Origin: Mesorhizobium sp.
GTDB lineage: Bacteria > Pseudomonadota > Alphaproteobacteria > Rhizobiales > Rhizobiaceae
Length of the DNA stretch: 64,000 bases
Assembly: GCA_004963905.1 (NCBI GenBank)
Contig: SUGL01000020.1
Span: 62,001 to 126,000, forward strand
Direction: 5' to 3'
Shown: positions 53,182 to 61,573 of the stretch, one piece after another
How positions within the stretch are numbered: the first letter of the stretch is position 1
Layout of the letters: the number at the start of each line of letters is the position of its first letter
Made by a program: the position numbers and the translations under genes
The notes under the pieces: model-generated
Databases searched by the model: none
The model's input: only the letters and a program-made list of their open reading frames with translations
What the model was told of the DNA's origin: nothing

Positions 53182-53955
53182 ATGCCGCTGCCGCTCAAGA
53201 TAGCCGTCGCCGGCGCGCTCGGCCGCATGGGCCGGCAGATGACTGAGACAATCGAGGCCGACCCTCGGCTCGATCTCGCCGCCCGCTTCCACCGGCCGGG
53301 CAGCGCGGGTGAGGGGCTGGTCGAGCGGGACGAGGCGCTGGCGCTGGCCGATGTCGTCATCGACTTCACCACGCCTGCAGCGTCCGCCGAACTGGCAAGA
53401 GCCTGCGCGGAGCGCGGCGGCCCGGCACTGGTCATCGGCTCGACCGGCTTCGACGCCGCCGAACTGAAGACGATCGCCGACTCTGCCAGGAAAATCGCCA
53501 TCGTGCGCTCCGGCAGCTATTCGCTGGGGCTCAACCTGTTGACCGGCCTGGTCGAGCAGGCGGCGCGGGCACTCGGCGGAGACGACTGCGACATCGAGAT
53601 TTTCGAAGCGCATCATCGCTGCAAGGTCGACGCGCCATCCGGAACGGCGCTGATGCTGGGGGAGGCGTCGGCGCGGGGACGCGACGTCGGGCTGGACGAT
53701 GTGGCGAAGCGCACCCGCGACGGCGTCACTGGCCCGCGCTCTGCCGGCGAGATCGGCTTTGCCGTACTGCGTGGCGGCAGCATCGTCGGCGAGCATTCCG
53801 TCAGCTTCCTTGCCGAGGGCGAGAGGCTCACGCTTTCGCATGCCGCCGGCGATCGCTCCATGTTCGCGCGCGGCGCCATTGCGGCGGCGCTCTGGGTCGC
53901 TGGGCAGCCGCCAGGCGAATACGACATGCGCGACGTGCTCGGTCCTGCCGCGTGA
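53182..53955 (+). CDS. dapB: 4-hydroxy-tetrahydrodipicolinate reductase
   Basis: A 257-residue NAD(P)H-dependent enzyme of lysine and diaminopimelate synthesis. It has [10 protein letters not shown] for cofactor binding, the substrate motif [15 protein letters not shown] with the catalytic His/Lys, and [16 protein letters not shown] precedes the ATG at 53182. It is probably essential for peptidoglycan. It stands alone or with the ureohydrolase gene. Confidence 0.96.
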   Translation: MPLPLKIAVAGALGRMGRQMTETIEADPRLDLAARFHRPGSAGEGLVERDEALALADVVIDFTTPAASAELARACAERGGPALVIGSTGFDAAELKTIADSARKIAIVRSGSYSLGLNLLTGLVEQAARALGGDDCDIEIFEAHHRCKVDAPSGTALMLGEASARGRDVGLDDVAKRTRDGVTGPRSAGEIGFAVLRGGSIVGEHSVSFLAEGERLTLSHAAGDRSMFARGAIAAALWVAGQPPGEYDMRDVLGPAA

Positions 53956-54132
53956 TCGGCAATTTCGCCGGATTCCATTTCAACCATCTCTAAAATGGCT
54001 GAAAGCCAGCTGAAAGCTTGGGCATGCCATGACGGTTTTGTGGCGTTCGCCACGTGACCGGCCTGGGAGCGGCCGGCAAGGAGGAAATGCGGCCCGGCCC
54101 GGATGGCGCGCCGCCAAGGTGGAGGAAGTTAC

Positions 54133-55146
54133 GTGACCGGTTTCATCTCGAAGTGCATCTTGCGTTCGGCGGCGCTTTCGCTTGCCATTGTCGCCACGGG
54201 CGCGACGGCGGCATCGGCGGCCGACAAGATCACCATCATCGTCGGCGGCATGGAAAAGCAGATCTATCTGCCGGCCGTGCTCACCCAACAGCTCGGCTAC
54301 TTCAAGGATGAAGGCCTCGATGTCGAGCTGGTCAACTCACGCGCGGGCGTCGAGGCCGAGAACGAATTGCTGGCGGGCGCCGTGCAAGGCGTCGTCGGCT
54401 TCTATGACCACACCGTCGACCTGCAATCGAAGGGCAAATACATCCAGTCGATCGTCCAGTTCAGCCAGGCGCCGGGCGAGGTGGAGCTGGTCTCGGCCAA
54501 GCACCCGGAGATCAAGTCGCCGGCCGACTTCAAGGGCGCGACGCTCGGCGTCACGGGTCTCGGTTCCTCGACTGATTTCCTGACGCAGTATCTTGCCGTG
54601 CGCAACGGCCTGAAGCCCGGCGATTACACGCTGCTGCCGGTCGGTGCCGGCAACACCTTCATCGCCGCCGTCAAGCAGGACCAGATCCAGGCCGGCATGA
54701 CCACCGAGCCGACCATCGCCAAGCTGCTGCAGACCGGTGAGGCCAAGGTATTGGTCGACATGCGCACGCCCGAGAAGACCAAGGAAGCGCTCGGCGGCGA
54801 CTATCCGGCGGCGTCCTTCTATGTCCAGACCGCCTGGATCGAGAGCCACAAGGACGAGGCGCAGAAGCTAGCCAATGCCTTCGTCAAGACGATGAAATTC
54901 ATCGCCAGCCATTCGGCCGAGGAGATCGCCGACAAGATGCCGAAGGACTATTACGCCGGTAGCAAGGACCTCTATGTGCAAGGGTTGGCCGGCGGCAAGG
55001 CGATGTTCACGCCCGACGGCCGCATGCCCGCCGACGGTCCGGAGACGGTGCTGAAGGTTCTGTCGACCTTCTCGAAGAGCCTGCAAGGCAAGCAGATCGA
55101 CCTGTCGAAGACATACACCACCGAGTTCGTCGACGCCGCCAAGTAG
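54133..55146 (+). CDS. ABC transporter substrate-binding protein (NMT1/SsuA-like)
   Basis: A 337-residue periplasmic binding protein with a signal peptide (ALSLAIVATGATAASA) and the NMT1/THI5-like fold: EKQIYLPAVLTQQLGYFKDE, GVVGFYDHTVDLQSKGKY and GVTGLGSSTDFLTQY. Relatives bind nitrate, taurine, aliphatic sulfonates or pyrimidines; the ligand here is not predictable. GTG at 54133 has GGAGGA eight bases upstream; an ATG at 54103 is in frame with no ribosome site. Followed by ATPase and permease genes. Confidence 0.9.
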   Translation: MTGFISKCILRSAALSLAIVATGATAASAADKITIIVGGMEKQIYLPAVLTQQLGYFKDEGLDVELVNSRAGVEAENELLAGAVQGVVGFYDHTVDLQSKGKYIQSIVQFSQAPGEVELVSAKHPEIKSPADFKGATLGVTGLGSSTDFLTQYLAVRNGLKPGDYTLLPVGAGNTFIAAVKQDQIQAGMTTEPTIAKLLQTGEAKVLVDMRTPEKTKEALGGDYPAASFYVQTAWIESHKDEAQKLANAFVKTMKFIASHSAEEIADKMPKDYYAGSKDLYVQGLAGGKAMFTPDGRMPADGPETVLKVLSTFSKSLQGKQIDLSKTYTTEFVDAAK

Positions 55147-55311
55147 CGTCGGTAGACGGGCCGGGCTCGTCAGGCTCGGTCGTTGAAGAACAACAACTTG
55201 CGCCGCTTGCCTGAATCAGTTCGGCAGCGGCGCCTTTCCGGATGCCGAGGCGCGGCGGGCCAACCTGCTTGAGCCGCGGGCATCCTCGCACCATTGCCAC
55301 AGGAGTGTGCC

Positions 55312-56166
55312 ATGCAGTTGCAAACCATGGCGGCCGAGAGGCTGCCTCAGGCGGCGCCGCCGGCCGATGCCGCGATCGCCATCGACGACGTGACGCTGCG
55401 CTTCGTCACGCCCGACGGCCACATGATGACGGCGATCCGCGATTTCACCATGACGGTGGCGCGCGGCGAGTTCGCCTGCGTCGTCGGGCCGACCGGCTGC
55501 GGCAAGTCGACGACGCTTAACCTCGTCACCGGCCTGTTGCGGCCGACGACCGGCAATGTCCGCGTCATGGGCAATCCGGTCACCGAGATCAGCCGCGACA
55601 TCGGCTTCGTCTTCCAGGCGGATGCGCTGTTTCCGTGGCGCAGCGTCATCGACAATGTGGCCGCCGGTCCGCTCTATCGCGGCACGCCGAAGGCGCAAGC
55701 CTATGAGCGGGCGCGCGACTGGATCGGTCGCGTCGGCCTTGCCCGCTTCGAGAAACACTATCCGCATCAGCTCTCGGGCGGCATGCGCAAGCGCGTGGCC
55801 CTTGCCCAGACCTTCATCAACCAGCCGAAGATCCTGCTGATGGACGAGCCGTTCAGCGCGCTCGACATGCAGACCCGCACCGCCATGCAGGACGAGCTGC
55901 TCGGCCTGTGGTCGGAGCTGAAATCCTCCGTCGTCTTCGTCACCCACGATCTCGAGGAAGCGGTCGCGCTGGCCGACAAGGTCTATGTGCTCACCGCCGG
56001 GCCAGGCACGGTGAAAAGCGTCTATCGCATCGATCTGCCGCGCCCGCGCGTCATGGCCGACATCCGCTACGACCAGAAATTCATCGAGATCGCCAAGGTG
56101 ATCTGGAACGACCTGCGCGAGGAAGTGCAGCTCGGCCAGAGCCGCGGCCTGCAGACCGGCCATTGA
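55312..56166 (+). CDS. ABC transporter ATP-binding protein
   Basis: A 284-residue importer ATPase with Walker A GPTGCGKSTTLN, Q-loop QADALFPW, signature LSGGMRKRVALAQ, Walker B ILLMDEPFSALD and the switch His in VFVTHDLEEA. It resembles SsuB/TauB. AGGAG precedes the ATG at 55312. It couples ATP hydrolysis to uptake by the permease encoded 14 bp later. Confidence 0.93.
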   Translation: MQLQTMAAERLPQAAPPADAAIAIDDVTLRFVTPDGHMMTAIRDFTMTVARGEFACVVGPTGCGKSTTLNLVTGLLRPTTGNVRVMGNPVTEISRDIGFVFQADALFPWRSVIDNVAAGPLYRGTPKAQAYERARDWIGRVGLARFEKHYPHQLSGGMRKRVALAQTFINQPKILLMDEPFSALDMQTRTAMQDELLGLWSELKSSVVFVTHDLEEAVALADKVYVLTAGPGTVKSVYRIDLPRPRVMADIRYDQKFIEIAKVIWNDLREEVQLGQSRGLQTGH

Positions 56167-56180
56167 GAGGAGGTTCCGCG

Positions 56181-57056
56181 ATGACTGCCATCTTCCCTAC
56201 AGATCAGGCTGCCGCCCGTGCGACCTCGATCGTCGCCGCCGAAGCCAGAGCAAGGGCGCGGCTGCGCCGCCGCCATGCCCTGGTCATCGGCCTGCGCCTT
56301 GCCATCCTGATCGTTTTCCTCGCGCTCTGGGAACTCGGCGCCGACTATGGCGTCATCGATCCGTTCTTCTTCTCCAGCCCCTCCGGCATCTGGGAGCAGA
56401 TCTGGTCTTGGGTCACCGAGGGCACCTCGCAGGGGCCGCTCTGGCTGCAGATCTATGTGACGCTGGAGGAAACCTTCCTCGGCTTCGCCATCGGCGCCGT
56501 CGGCGGCATCGCCGCCGGCATCATCCTCGGCCGCAACAAGCTCTTGGCGGATGTTTTTTCGATCTACATCAAGATCGCCAATTCGGTGCCGCGTGTCGTG
56601 CTGGGCTCGGTCTTCATCATCGCGCTCGGCCTCGGCATGGCCTCCAAGGTGGCGCTGGCCGTCGTCATGGTGTTCTTCGTCGTCTTCGCCAACGCCTTCC
56701 AGGGCGTGCGCGAGGCCGACAGGGCGATGATCGCCAACGCGCAGATCCTCGGCGCTTCGCCCTACCAGATCACCCGCACCGTCATCATCCCGTCGGCGAT
56801 GAGCTGGATCCTCGCCAGCCTTCACGTCAGCTTCGGCTTCGCGCTGGTCGGCGCCGTCGTCGGCGAGTTCCTCGGCGCCAAGCAGGGCATGGGTCTGCTG
56901 ATCTCGACCGCCCAGGGCGCCTTCAACGCCAATGGTGTCTTCGCCGCCATGATCATCCTGGCGGTGATGGCGCTGGTGGTCGAGTTCCTCATCACCCGCT
57001 TCGAGAACTATGTGGTGAAGTGGCGGCCAGCGCCGTTCAACGAGCAGGGGACCTGA
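56181..57056 (+). CDS. ABC transporter permease
   Basis: A 291-residue membrane protein with about six helices and the EAA loop ILGASPYQITRTVIIPSAM, which contacts the ATPase. It resembles SsuC/TauC permeases. GAGGAGG precedes the ATG. Its final 20 bases overlap the stop of the opposite-strand histidine kinase gene (57037-57056), a tail-to-tail overlap. Confidence 0.92.
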   Translation: MTAIFPTDQAAARATSIVAAEARARARLRRRHALVIGLRLAILIVFLALWELGADYGVIDPFFFSSPSGIWEQIWSWVTEGTSQGPLWLQIYVTLEETFLGFAIGAVGGIAAGIILGRNKLLADVFSIYIKIANSVPRVVLGSVFIIALGLGMASKVALAVVMVFFVVFANAFQGVREADRAMIANAQILGASPYQITRTVIIPSAMSWILASLHVSFGFALVGAVVGEFLGAKQGMGLLISTAQGAFNANGVFAAMIILAVMALVVEFLITRFENYVVKWRPAPFNEQGT

Positions 57057-58425
57057 CGGGGGTTTCATCGGGTGCGGCAAGCGGCAGCCGCACCTCGACC
57101 TTGAGCCCGCCGCCGGCGGCGTCGCCAAGCGTGACGCTGCCGCCGGCATTCTCGACCACCTCGCGCACGATCGCGAGGCCGAGCCCGCTGCCTTCCTCGC
57201 TTGCACCGGCAATGCGGTAGAAGCGTTCGAAAACATGCTCCCGCTCCTCGGCCGGAATGCCGGGCCCAGCATCGGTCACGGTGAGCTCCGCTGCGCCATT
57301 CGAAGCGGCGAGCTTCACGGTGACGCTGCCGCCCGGTTTGGAGTAGCGCAACGCATTGTCGACGAGATTGACGATCATCTCGCGCAGCATGGTGCCGTCG
57401 CCTATGACGGCAACCGGTCCAGTTTCCTCCAGGCCGAGGTCGATGTTGCGTTCGACTGCCTTTGGCGCTTGGCTTTCCAGCACTTGGCGGGCGGCCTCCG
57501 TGAGATCGATGCGGTCGGCGCGCGGCCGCCGGCTACCGGGCTCGGCGCGAGACAAGGTCAAAAGCTGTTCGGCCAGACGCGCCAGCCGGCCGGAGCTTGC
57601 CTGCAAGGCGACCAACGCTTCCTGGCGCTGGTCGGCGGCAGTCTCGCGCAGCGCGTAGCTTGCTTGTGTCGACATGAGCGCCAGCGGCGTGCGCAACTGG
57701 TGCGCGGCATTGGCGATGAAGCGGCGCTGCGCAGCTATCTGCGCCCGCACGCGCTCCATATAGGCGTTGAGCGCATCGATCAGCGGCCGAATCTCGCTTT
57801 GCGCGCCCGGCACCTCGACCGGGTCGAGGTCGCTGCGGTCCGGCGAGCGCACCGCATCGCGCAGCCGGATCAGCGGCGCCAGCCCGCGGCGCAGGCCGAG
57901 CAGCACGAACACGCCGGCAATCGCCACTAGCGCCAGCTGCTGGGCGAAGGCGCTGAACCATAGCCGCTTCACCATCGCATCATGACCGGCGAGCGTTACG
58001 CCCACCGTGACCCTGATCGGCGAATCCGCCCCGGCGCCGATCACCGCATGGCTGAGCGTTGCCAGACGCAACGGATGGTCGCGATAAGAAGCCTCGATGC
58101 TGCCGCCCCGCGGCGCCTCGGGCAAGTCGGGATAGCCGGTGAGCAGCCGGCCATTGGCAGTCTCGACGCGGTAGTAGACGCTGTCGCGGTCGCCGGTGTC
58201 GAACATCTCGATCGCCGCCGGCGGAATGGTGGCGTCGAGCACGCCGTCTGCCATCGCCACCTGCTCGGCGATAGCACGCGCCGAGCCGACCAGCATCCGG
58301 TCGGTAACCAGGTCTGCGGTCGTGAGCGCGTTGCGCTGGCTGGTCCACAGGTTGACGGTCACCAGCGCGGCCAGCGGCAGCACCACCCATGCCAGCAATT
58401 GCAGGCGAAGGCTGCTAATCCGCAT
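57037..58425 (-). CDS. TctE-like sensor histidine kinase
   Basis: A 462-residue kinase. After a first membrane helix (LQLLAWVVLPLAALVTVNLW) comes a periplasmic sensor of the 2CSK-N type, a second helix (LVAIAGVFVLLG), HAMP-like region, and the catalytic part with the phospho-accepting His242 (ANAAHQLRTPLAL), N box NLVDNALRYS, G box DAGPGIP and GSGLGLAIV. It phosphorylates the response regulator encoded upstream at 58438. The start is ATG 58425. TctE-type systems commonly control nearby importers of organic anions. Confidence 0.92.
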   Translation of the reverse strand: MRISSLRLQLLAWVVLPLAALVTVNLWTSQRNALTTADLVTDRMLVGSARAIAEQVAMADGVLDATIPPAAIEMFDTGDRDSVYYRVETANGRLLTGYPDLPEAPRGGSIEASYRDHPLRLATLSHAVIGAGADSPIRVTVGVTLAGHDAMVKRLWFSAFAQQLALVAIAGVFVLLGLRRGLAPLIRLRDAVRSPDRSDLDPVEVPGAQSEIRPLIDALNAYMERVRAQIAAQRRFIANAAHQLRTPLALMSTQASYALRETAADQRQEALVALQASSGRLARLAEQLLTLSRAEPGSRRPRADRIDLTEAARQVLESQAPKAVERNIDLGLEETGPVAVIGDGTMLREMIVNLVDNALRYSKPGGSVTVKLAASNGAAELTVTDAGPGIPAEEREHVFERFYRIAGASEEGSGLGLAIVREVVENAGGSVTLGDAAGGGLKVEVRLPLAAPDETPVRSPAR

Positions 58426-58437
58426 GACGCCCAATCT

Positions 58438-59115
58438 TCATTGCGCTTGGTCTTCATGGCGCAACAGATAGCCGAGGCCGCGCAAGGTGGCGATCTGCAC
58501 GCGCGAGCCTTCCAGCTTCTTGCGCAGGCGATGCACATAGATCTCGATGGCGCTGGGGTCGGCGTCGGTCTCGAAATCATAGATCGCCGCTGACAGCGCA
58601 GCCTTGCTCACCGTGCGACCGGCCTTGACCACCAGCTGCTCCAGCACCGCATGTTCGCGCGGCGTCAGCGAGAGCGTCTCGCCGCCGAGCGAGAACAGCC
58701 TGGTGTTGGTGTCGAAGACGAGATCGCCGCAGGAGATGACTGGCGCGGTGCGATCGTTGGCGCGGCGCAACTGCACGCGGATGCGCGCCTCGAGCTCCTC
58801 GATCTGGAAGGGTTTTGCCAGATAGTCGTCGGCGCCCTCGTTGAGGCCCTTGACCCGGCCGTCGAGGCTGGCGTTGGCGGTGAGCACGATCACCGGCACG
58901 GGATTGCCGCGCGCCCTCAGCCGCTTCAGCACCTCCATCCCGCCCATGCGCGGCAGGGCGAGGTCGAGGATGATGAGCGCGTGGTCGCCGGCGGCAAGCG
59001 CATGCTCGACATCCTCGCCGTCATGGACGACGTCGACGACATAGCTCGCCTGGCGCAGGGTTTTGCTCAGCCAATCGGCCAGTTCGCGGTTGTCTTCGAC
59101 AAGCAAGAGCCGCAT
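58438..59115 (-). CDS. TctD-like OmpR-family response regulator
   Basis: A 225-residue regulator with a receiver domain (phosphoacceptor Asp51 in LIILDLALPRMGG, Lys near GADDYLAKPF) and a C-terminal winged helix (LSLTPREHAVLEQLVVKAG and AIEIYVHRLRKKLEG). It forms an operon with the kinase, whose start is 12 bp after its stop. The nearby ABC importer of SsuABC type, encoded convergently, is a plausible target. Confidence 0.93.
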   Translation of the reverse strand: MRLLLVEDNRELADWLSKTLRQASYVVDVVHDGEDVEHALAAGDHALIILDLALPRMGGMEVLKRLRARGNPVPVIVLTANASLDGRVKGLNEGADDYLAKPFQIEELEARIRVQLRRANDRTAPVISCGDLVFDTNTRLFSLGGETLSLTPREHAVLEQLVVKAGRTVSKAALSAAIYDFETDADPSAIEIYVHRLRKKLEGSRVQIATLRGLGYLLRHEDQAQ

Positions 59116-59285
59116 CGTCCGTCGCTGTTCCCTCCCAATGCGTCGGCCTTCGCCACATGCGGCAGGCAGCGTCCGAATTGGTCCTTGAGGTCAACCGATA
59201 GTATCGATCCGCCCGCAAGGCAAACGCCGGCCCGAGGGCGACCACGGCGGCCGTCGAGTCGCTCGATCGGTCAGGTTGATCATAA

Positions 59286-59302
59286 AACCGAACCGTTCGG
59301 TT
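59286..59302. promoter_or_regulatory. perfect 17-bp palindrome, operator-like
   Basis: AACCGAACCGTTCGGTT, perfect around a central C. Operators of this form are typical of TetR-family repressors. It lies about 170 bp upstream of the response-regulator start. Confidence 0.75.
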
Positions 59303-59444
59303 CAATTTATGTTGACGGTTCGTGTAATCAGGGTGAACGCTGGCACGCCGAATCTGGGTGCACCATCGCACGTCGTTCACCGTAACATTTTGATATTAAA
59401 CAATAAGAATATGGCAACTGCACCGCTGGCGTGATTTCAATATC

Positions 59445-59463
59445 GAACCGAACGGTTCGGTTC
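59445..59463. promoter_or_regulatory. perfect 19-bp palindrome, operator-like
   Basis: GAACCGAACGGTTCGGTTC, perfect around a central G, sharing the 17-bp core of the first site with the central base changed. It lies about 124 bp upstream of the first DUF680 gene. Confidence 0.75.
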
Positions 59464-59586
59464 ACAAATTTTCGTGATTGGAAACGGCAGCAGGTCCGAC
59501 CCATTTCGGGGTGGTCCGAGCGACGCGAATTTCCATCACGGCACGCCACTTGACGGACAGGATTTTGAAAATCTGGAGTACCTAAA

Positions 59587-59859
59587 ATGAACAAGATTGC
59601 TCTTACCGCCGCGGCTCTTCTCGTTGCCACGGGCAGCGCCTTCGCCGGCAGCGACCATTACGGGTCGGACAACGTCAATCAGCCGACCGCCAATCAGTCC
59701 GCCGTGATCCAGTCCGGCGACAATATTGACTGCGGCGTCGGCGACAACATCGACCGCAGCGTCACGGCTTCGATCCGCAGGCCGGTCGAACACCGCGCGT
59801 TCAAGCTGACGCCGGACTCGGTTCAGCCGGAATCCGGCCAGGGCATCTGGGGCCGCTAA
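59587..59859 (+). CDS. DUF680 small secreted protein 1
   Basis: A 90-residue protein with a signal peptide (MNKIALTAAALLVATGSAFA) and a Gly/Asp/Asn-rich mature part beginning GSDHYGSDNVNQP, the DUF680 signature. DUF680 is almost confined to Mesorhizobium and relatives; function unknown. CTGGAGTA precedes the start. First of three tandem paralogues. It has a longer mature domain than the second copy. Confidence 0.85.
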   Translation: MNKIALTAAALLVATGSAFAGSDHYGSDNVNQPTANQSAVIQSGDNIDCGVGDNIDRSVTASIRRPVEHRAFKLTPDSVQPESGQGIWGR

Positions 59860-59913
59860 GGCGGTCCCGTCCCGAATTCGAAAGCATCAACTCTCAAATC
59901 TGGAGTATCTGAA

Positions 59914-60120
59914 ATGACCAAGATCGCTCTTGCCGCCGCTGCCCTTCTCGTTGCCACCGGTGCCGCTTTCGCCGGTTCCGACAATTACGGTTCGGCCGGC
60001 GCCAACCAGCCGGCCGCTCCGGTCGACACCTCGTACACCGCTTCGGTCAAGAAGCCGGATGCGAACGTCCAGAAGCCGGTCGCCCAGGGCGCCGACCGCA
60101 ACCTGTTCGGCAACCGCTAA
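59914..60120 (+). CDS. DUF680 small secreted protein 2
   Basis: A 68-residue paralogue of the preceding gene: MTKIALAAAALLVATGAAFA, then GSDNYGSAGANQP. The upstream sequence (AAATCTGGAGTATCTGAA) is nearly the same as before copy 1, showing a recent duplication including the ribosome site. It is followed by a terminator at 60144. Confidence 0.85.
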   Translation: MTKIALAAAALLVATGAAFAGSDNYGSAGANQPAAPVDTSYTASVKKPDANVQKPVAQGADRNLFGNR

Positions 60121-60143
60121 AGGTTCCGGCCTTCGATAGACCT

Positions 60144-60178
60144 CAAAGCGGCGGGCTTGTCCCGCCGCTTTGCTTTTA
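60144..60178 (+). terminator. terminator after the second DUF680 gene
   Basis: Arms CAAAGCGGCGGG (60144-60155) and CCCGCCGCTTTG (60161-60172) with loop CTTGT, then CTTTTAT. It ends the first two DUF680 genes as one unit. Confidence 0.9.
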
Positions 60179-60390
60179 TCGAGCCGGCTATGGGTCGCCC
60201 TGAATCAGTCGGGCAGGACCACTCTCCAATCGGTTGTTCGAGAAGAACTTTCAGGACCAGGTCACTAAGCGACGGGCAAGGAAGAAAATTCGCCCGGGAA
60301 TAAATCGGGGCCGCTCCGGGTCTTTGTCGGCAGCGGGGCCATCCTCCCAAGGCGCCGCCGACGAAACAACAGCACAAGGACCTTTTCAAA

Positions 60391-60633
60391 ATGACCAGGA
60401 TCGCTCTCACCACCGCAGCCATGCTTTTCGCCATCGGCTCCGCCTTCGCCGGCAGCGACCATTACGGCGCCGACAATGCCAATCAGCCGACCGCCGGCGT
60501 CGACCGCGGCCTCACCGCCTCGGTCCGCAAGCATGAGGCCGCCAAGCCGGCCAATGTCGACACCTCGATGACGACCGGAGCGGCGCCGTCGCAGGTCTGG
60601 CCGGATCCGGGCCAGGGCATCTGGGGAAACTGA
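60391..60633 (+). CDS. DUF680 small secreted protein 3
   Basis: An 80-residue third paralogue: MTRIALTTAAMLFAIGSAFA, then GSDHYGADNANQP. It begins about 215 bp after the terminator and has a less conserved leader (ACCTTTTCAAA), so it probably has its own promoter. Confidence 0.83.
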   Translation: MTRIALTTAAMLFAIGSAFAGSDHYGADNANQPTAGVDRGLTASVRKHEAAKPANVDTSMTTGAAPSQVWPDPGQGIWGN

Positions 60634-60671
60634 TATTTCGTCCGGTGATTTTGCGCGGCGATGAAGCCGCC

Positions 60672-60750
60672 GATCTCCCGGGGAGATGTCCGGTCCACCC
60701 TCCGCAGCTGCAGCGCAGCTGCGGAGGACGGGCAGGACAGAGGGGGCGCG
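60672..60750. repeat. repeat A variant with nested perfect palindrome
   Basis: GGAGATGTCCGG and GCAGGACAGAGG are split by about 38 bases built around CTCCGCAGCTGC-AGC-GCAGCTGCGGAG, a perfect dyad. The uninterrupted site is seen at 46735-46785 (reverse strand). Confidence 0.8.
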
Positions 60751-60811
60751 AAGGAACGCTGCCCGAACAATTTCGCCTGATGGGCTGAGGGGCAAAATAC
60801 CGGCATGTCGG

Positions 60812-60852
60812 CGGGACAGCGCCCCCTCTGCCTTGCCAGGCATCTCCCCCAG
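60812..60852. repeat. repeat A fragment
   Basis: GGGACAGCGCCCCCTCTGCC and TTGCCAGGCATCTCCCCCA: a short copy at the 3' end of sixA. Confidence 0.65.
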
Positions 60853-60864
60853 CAGCTTCGGCGT

Positions 60865-61374
60865 CTACCCCAAATCCTTCGGCCTCACGCAGTGCGTCAG
60901 CCGGGCGCCACCGAAATCAAGATTTGCCCAATCGTCCTTCACCGTGAACCGCGCAAGCGCCATCGTCGGGAATTTCGCTTCGATTTTCTTGAACACGCCC
61001 TCATCCGATCCGGCACCGGCGAGCCTAAGCACGAAATTCTGCAGGCCAGGATTGTGGCCAATCACCAGCAGGCTCTTCGCCTTCGCCTGCCGCACGCGCG
61101 CCAGGATGGCGGCCGGCGCGGCCTCGTAGAGCTCCTCCACGAATTCCGCCCGCACATGCTTCGGCAGTTCCTGGGAGACCAGCCGCCAGCTGTCGCGCGT
61201 GCGCAGCGCCGGCGACACCAGCGCCAAGTCCGGCAGCCAACTGCGCCGCGCAAGCTCGCGCCCCATCAGCGGCGCCGTCTTCAGCCCGCGCGGGGCGAGC
61301 GGCCGGTCGAAATCCTCAAGCTTGGGATCGTCCCAACTCGACTTGGCGTGGCGCAGGATAAGCAGTTGTCTCAT
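60865..61374 (-). CDS. SixA-like phosphohistidine phosphatase
   Basis: A 169-residue histidine phosphatase superfamily (phosphoglycerate mutase fold) protein. The catalytic RHG-type motif reads LRHAKSSW, and the second His lies in VIGHNPGL. SixA removes phosphate from phospho-histidine (e.g. in histidine kinases or PTS proteins). The ATG at 61374 overlaps the TGA of the upstream gene (ATGA), favouring it over ATG 61380. Confidence 0.88.
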   Translation of the reverse strand: MRQLLILRHAKSSWDDPKLEDFDRPLAPRGLKTAPLMGRELARRSWLPDLALVSPALRTRDSWRLVSQELPKHVRAEFVEELYEAAPAAILARVRQAKAKSLLVIGHNPGLQNFVLRLAGAGSDEGVFKKIEAKFPTMALARFTVKDDWANLDFGGARLTHCVRPKDLG

Positions 61375-61550
61375 CGGCATTGTTCAGGACCAGGATTGCT
61401 GTCCAGTCGGGCGCGGGCCTTCCGCTTGATCTCGTCGATGTTGAAAGGAGCGAACGGGCCGCTGCCCAACCCGTCTATCCAAGCCCTGCGCAGCCGGTCC
61501 GTTTCAGTTTGACCCAGGGGTTGGCTCGGCAGTTCAGGGGTAAGCGCCAT
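61371..61550 (-). CDS. ParD-like orphan antitoxin fragment
   Basis: A 59-residue (or 65-residue from 61568) protein whose second half (DRLRRAWIDGLGSGPFAPFN, then IDEIKRKARARL) resembles the C-terminal toxin-binding tail of ParD/CC2985-type antitoxins. The N-terminal ribbon-helix-helix part is not clear. No ParE toxin gene follows; instead sixA overlaps its stop by 4 bases. It may be a domesticated or degraded antitoxin. Confidence 0.55.
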   Translation of the reverse strand: MALTPELPSQPLGQTETDRLRRAWIDGLGSGPFAPFNIDEIKRKARARLDSNPGPEQCR

Positions 61551-61573
61551 GCTGCAATTCCCGGCCAAGGACT

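Larger units (their letters stand above)
59116..59586. other. long upstream region with two operator-like palindromes
   Basis: Nearly 470 bases between the divergent response-regulator and DUF680 genes. No gene was found. It holds palindromes at 59286-59302 and 59445-59463, and a half-site GACGGTTCG near 59314. GC content drops in parts. Confidence 0.5.

Noticed and set aside
53956..54132. TPP riboswitch before the NMT1/THI5-like binding protein gene
   Set aside because: No THI-box core (CTGAGA or ACCTGA) was seen; the region is GC-rich with only a ribosome site.
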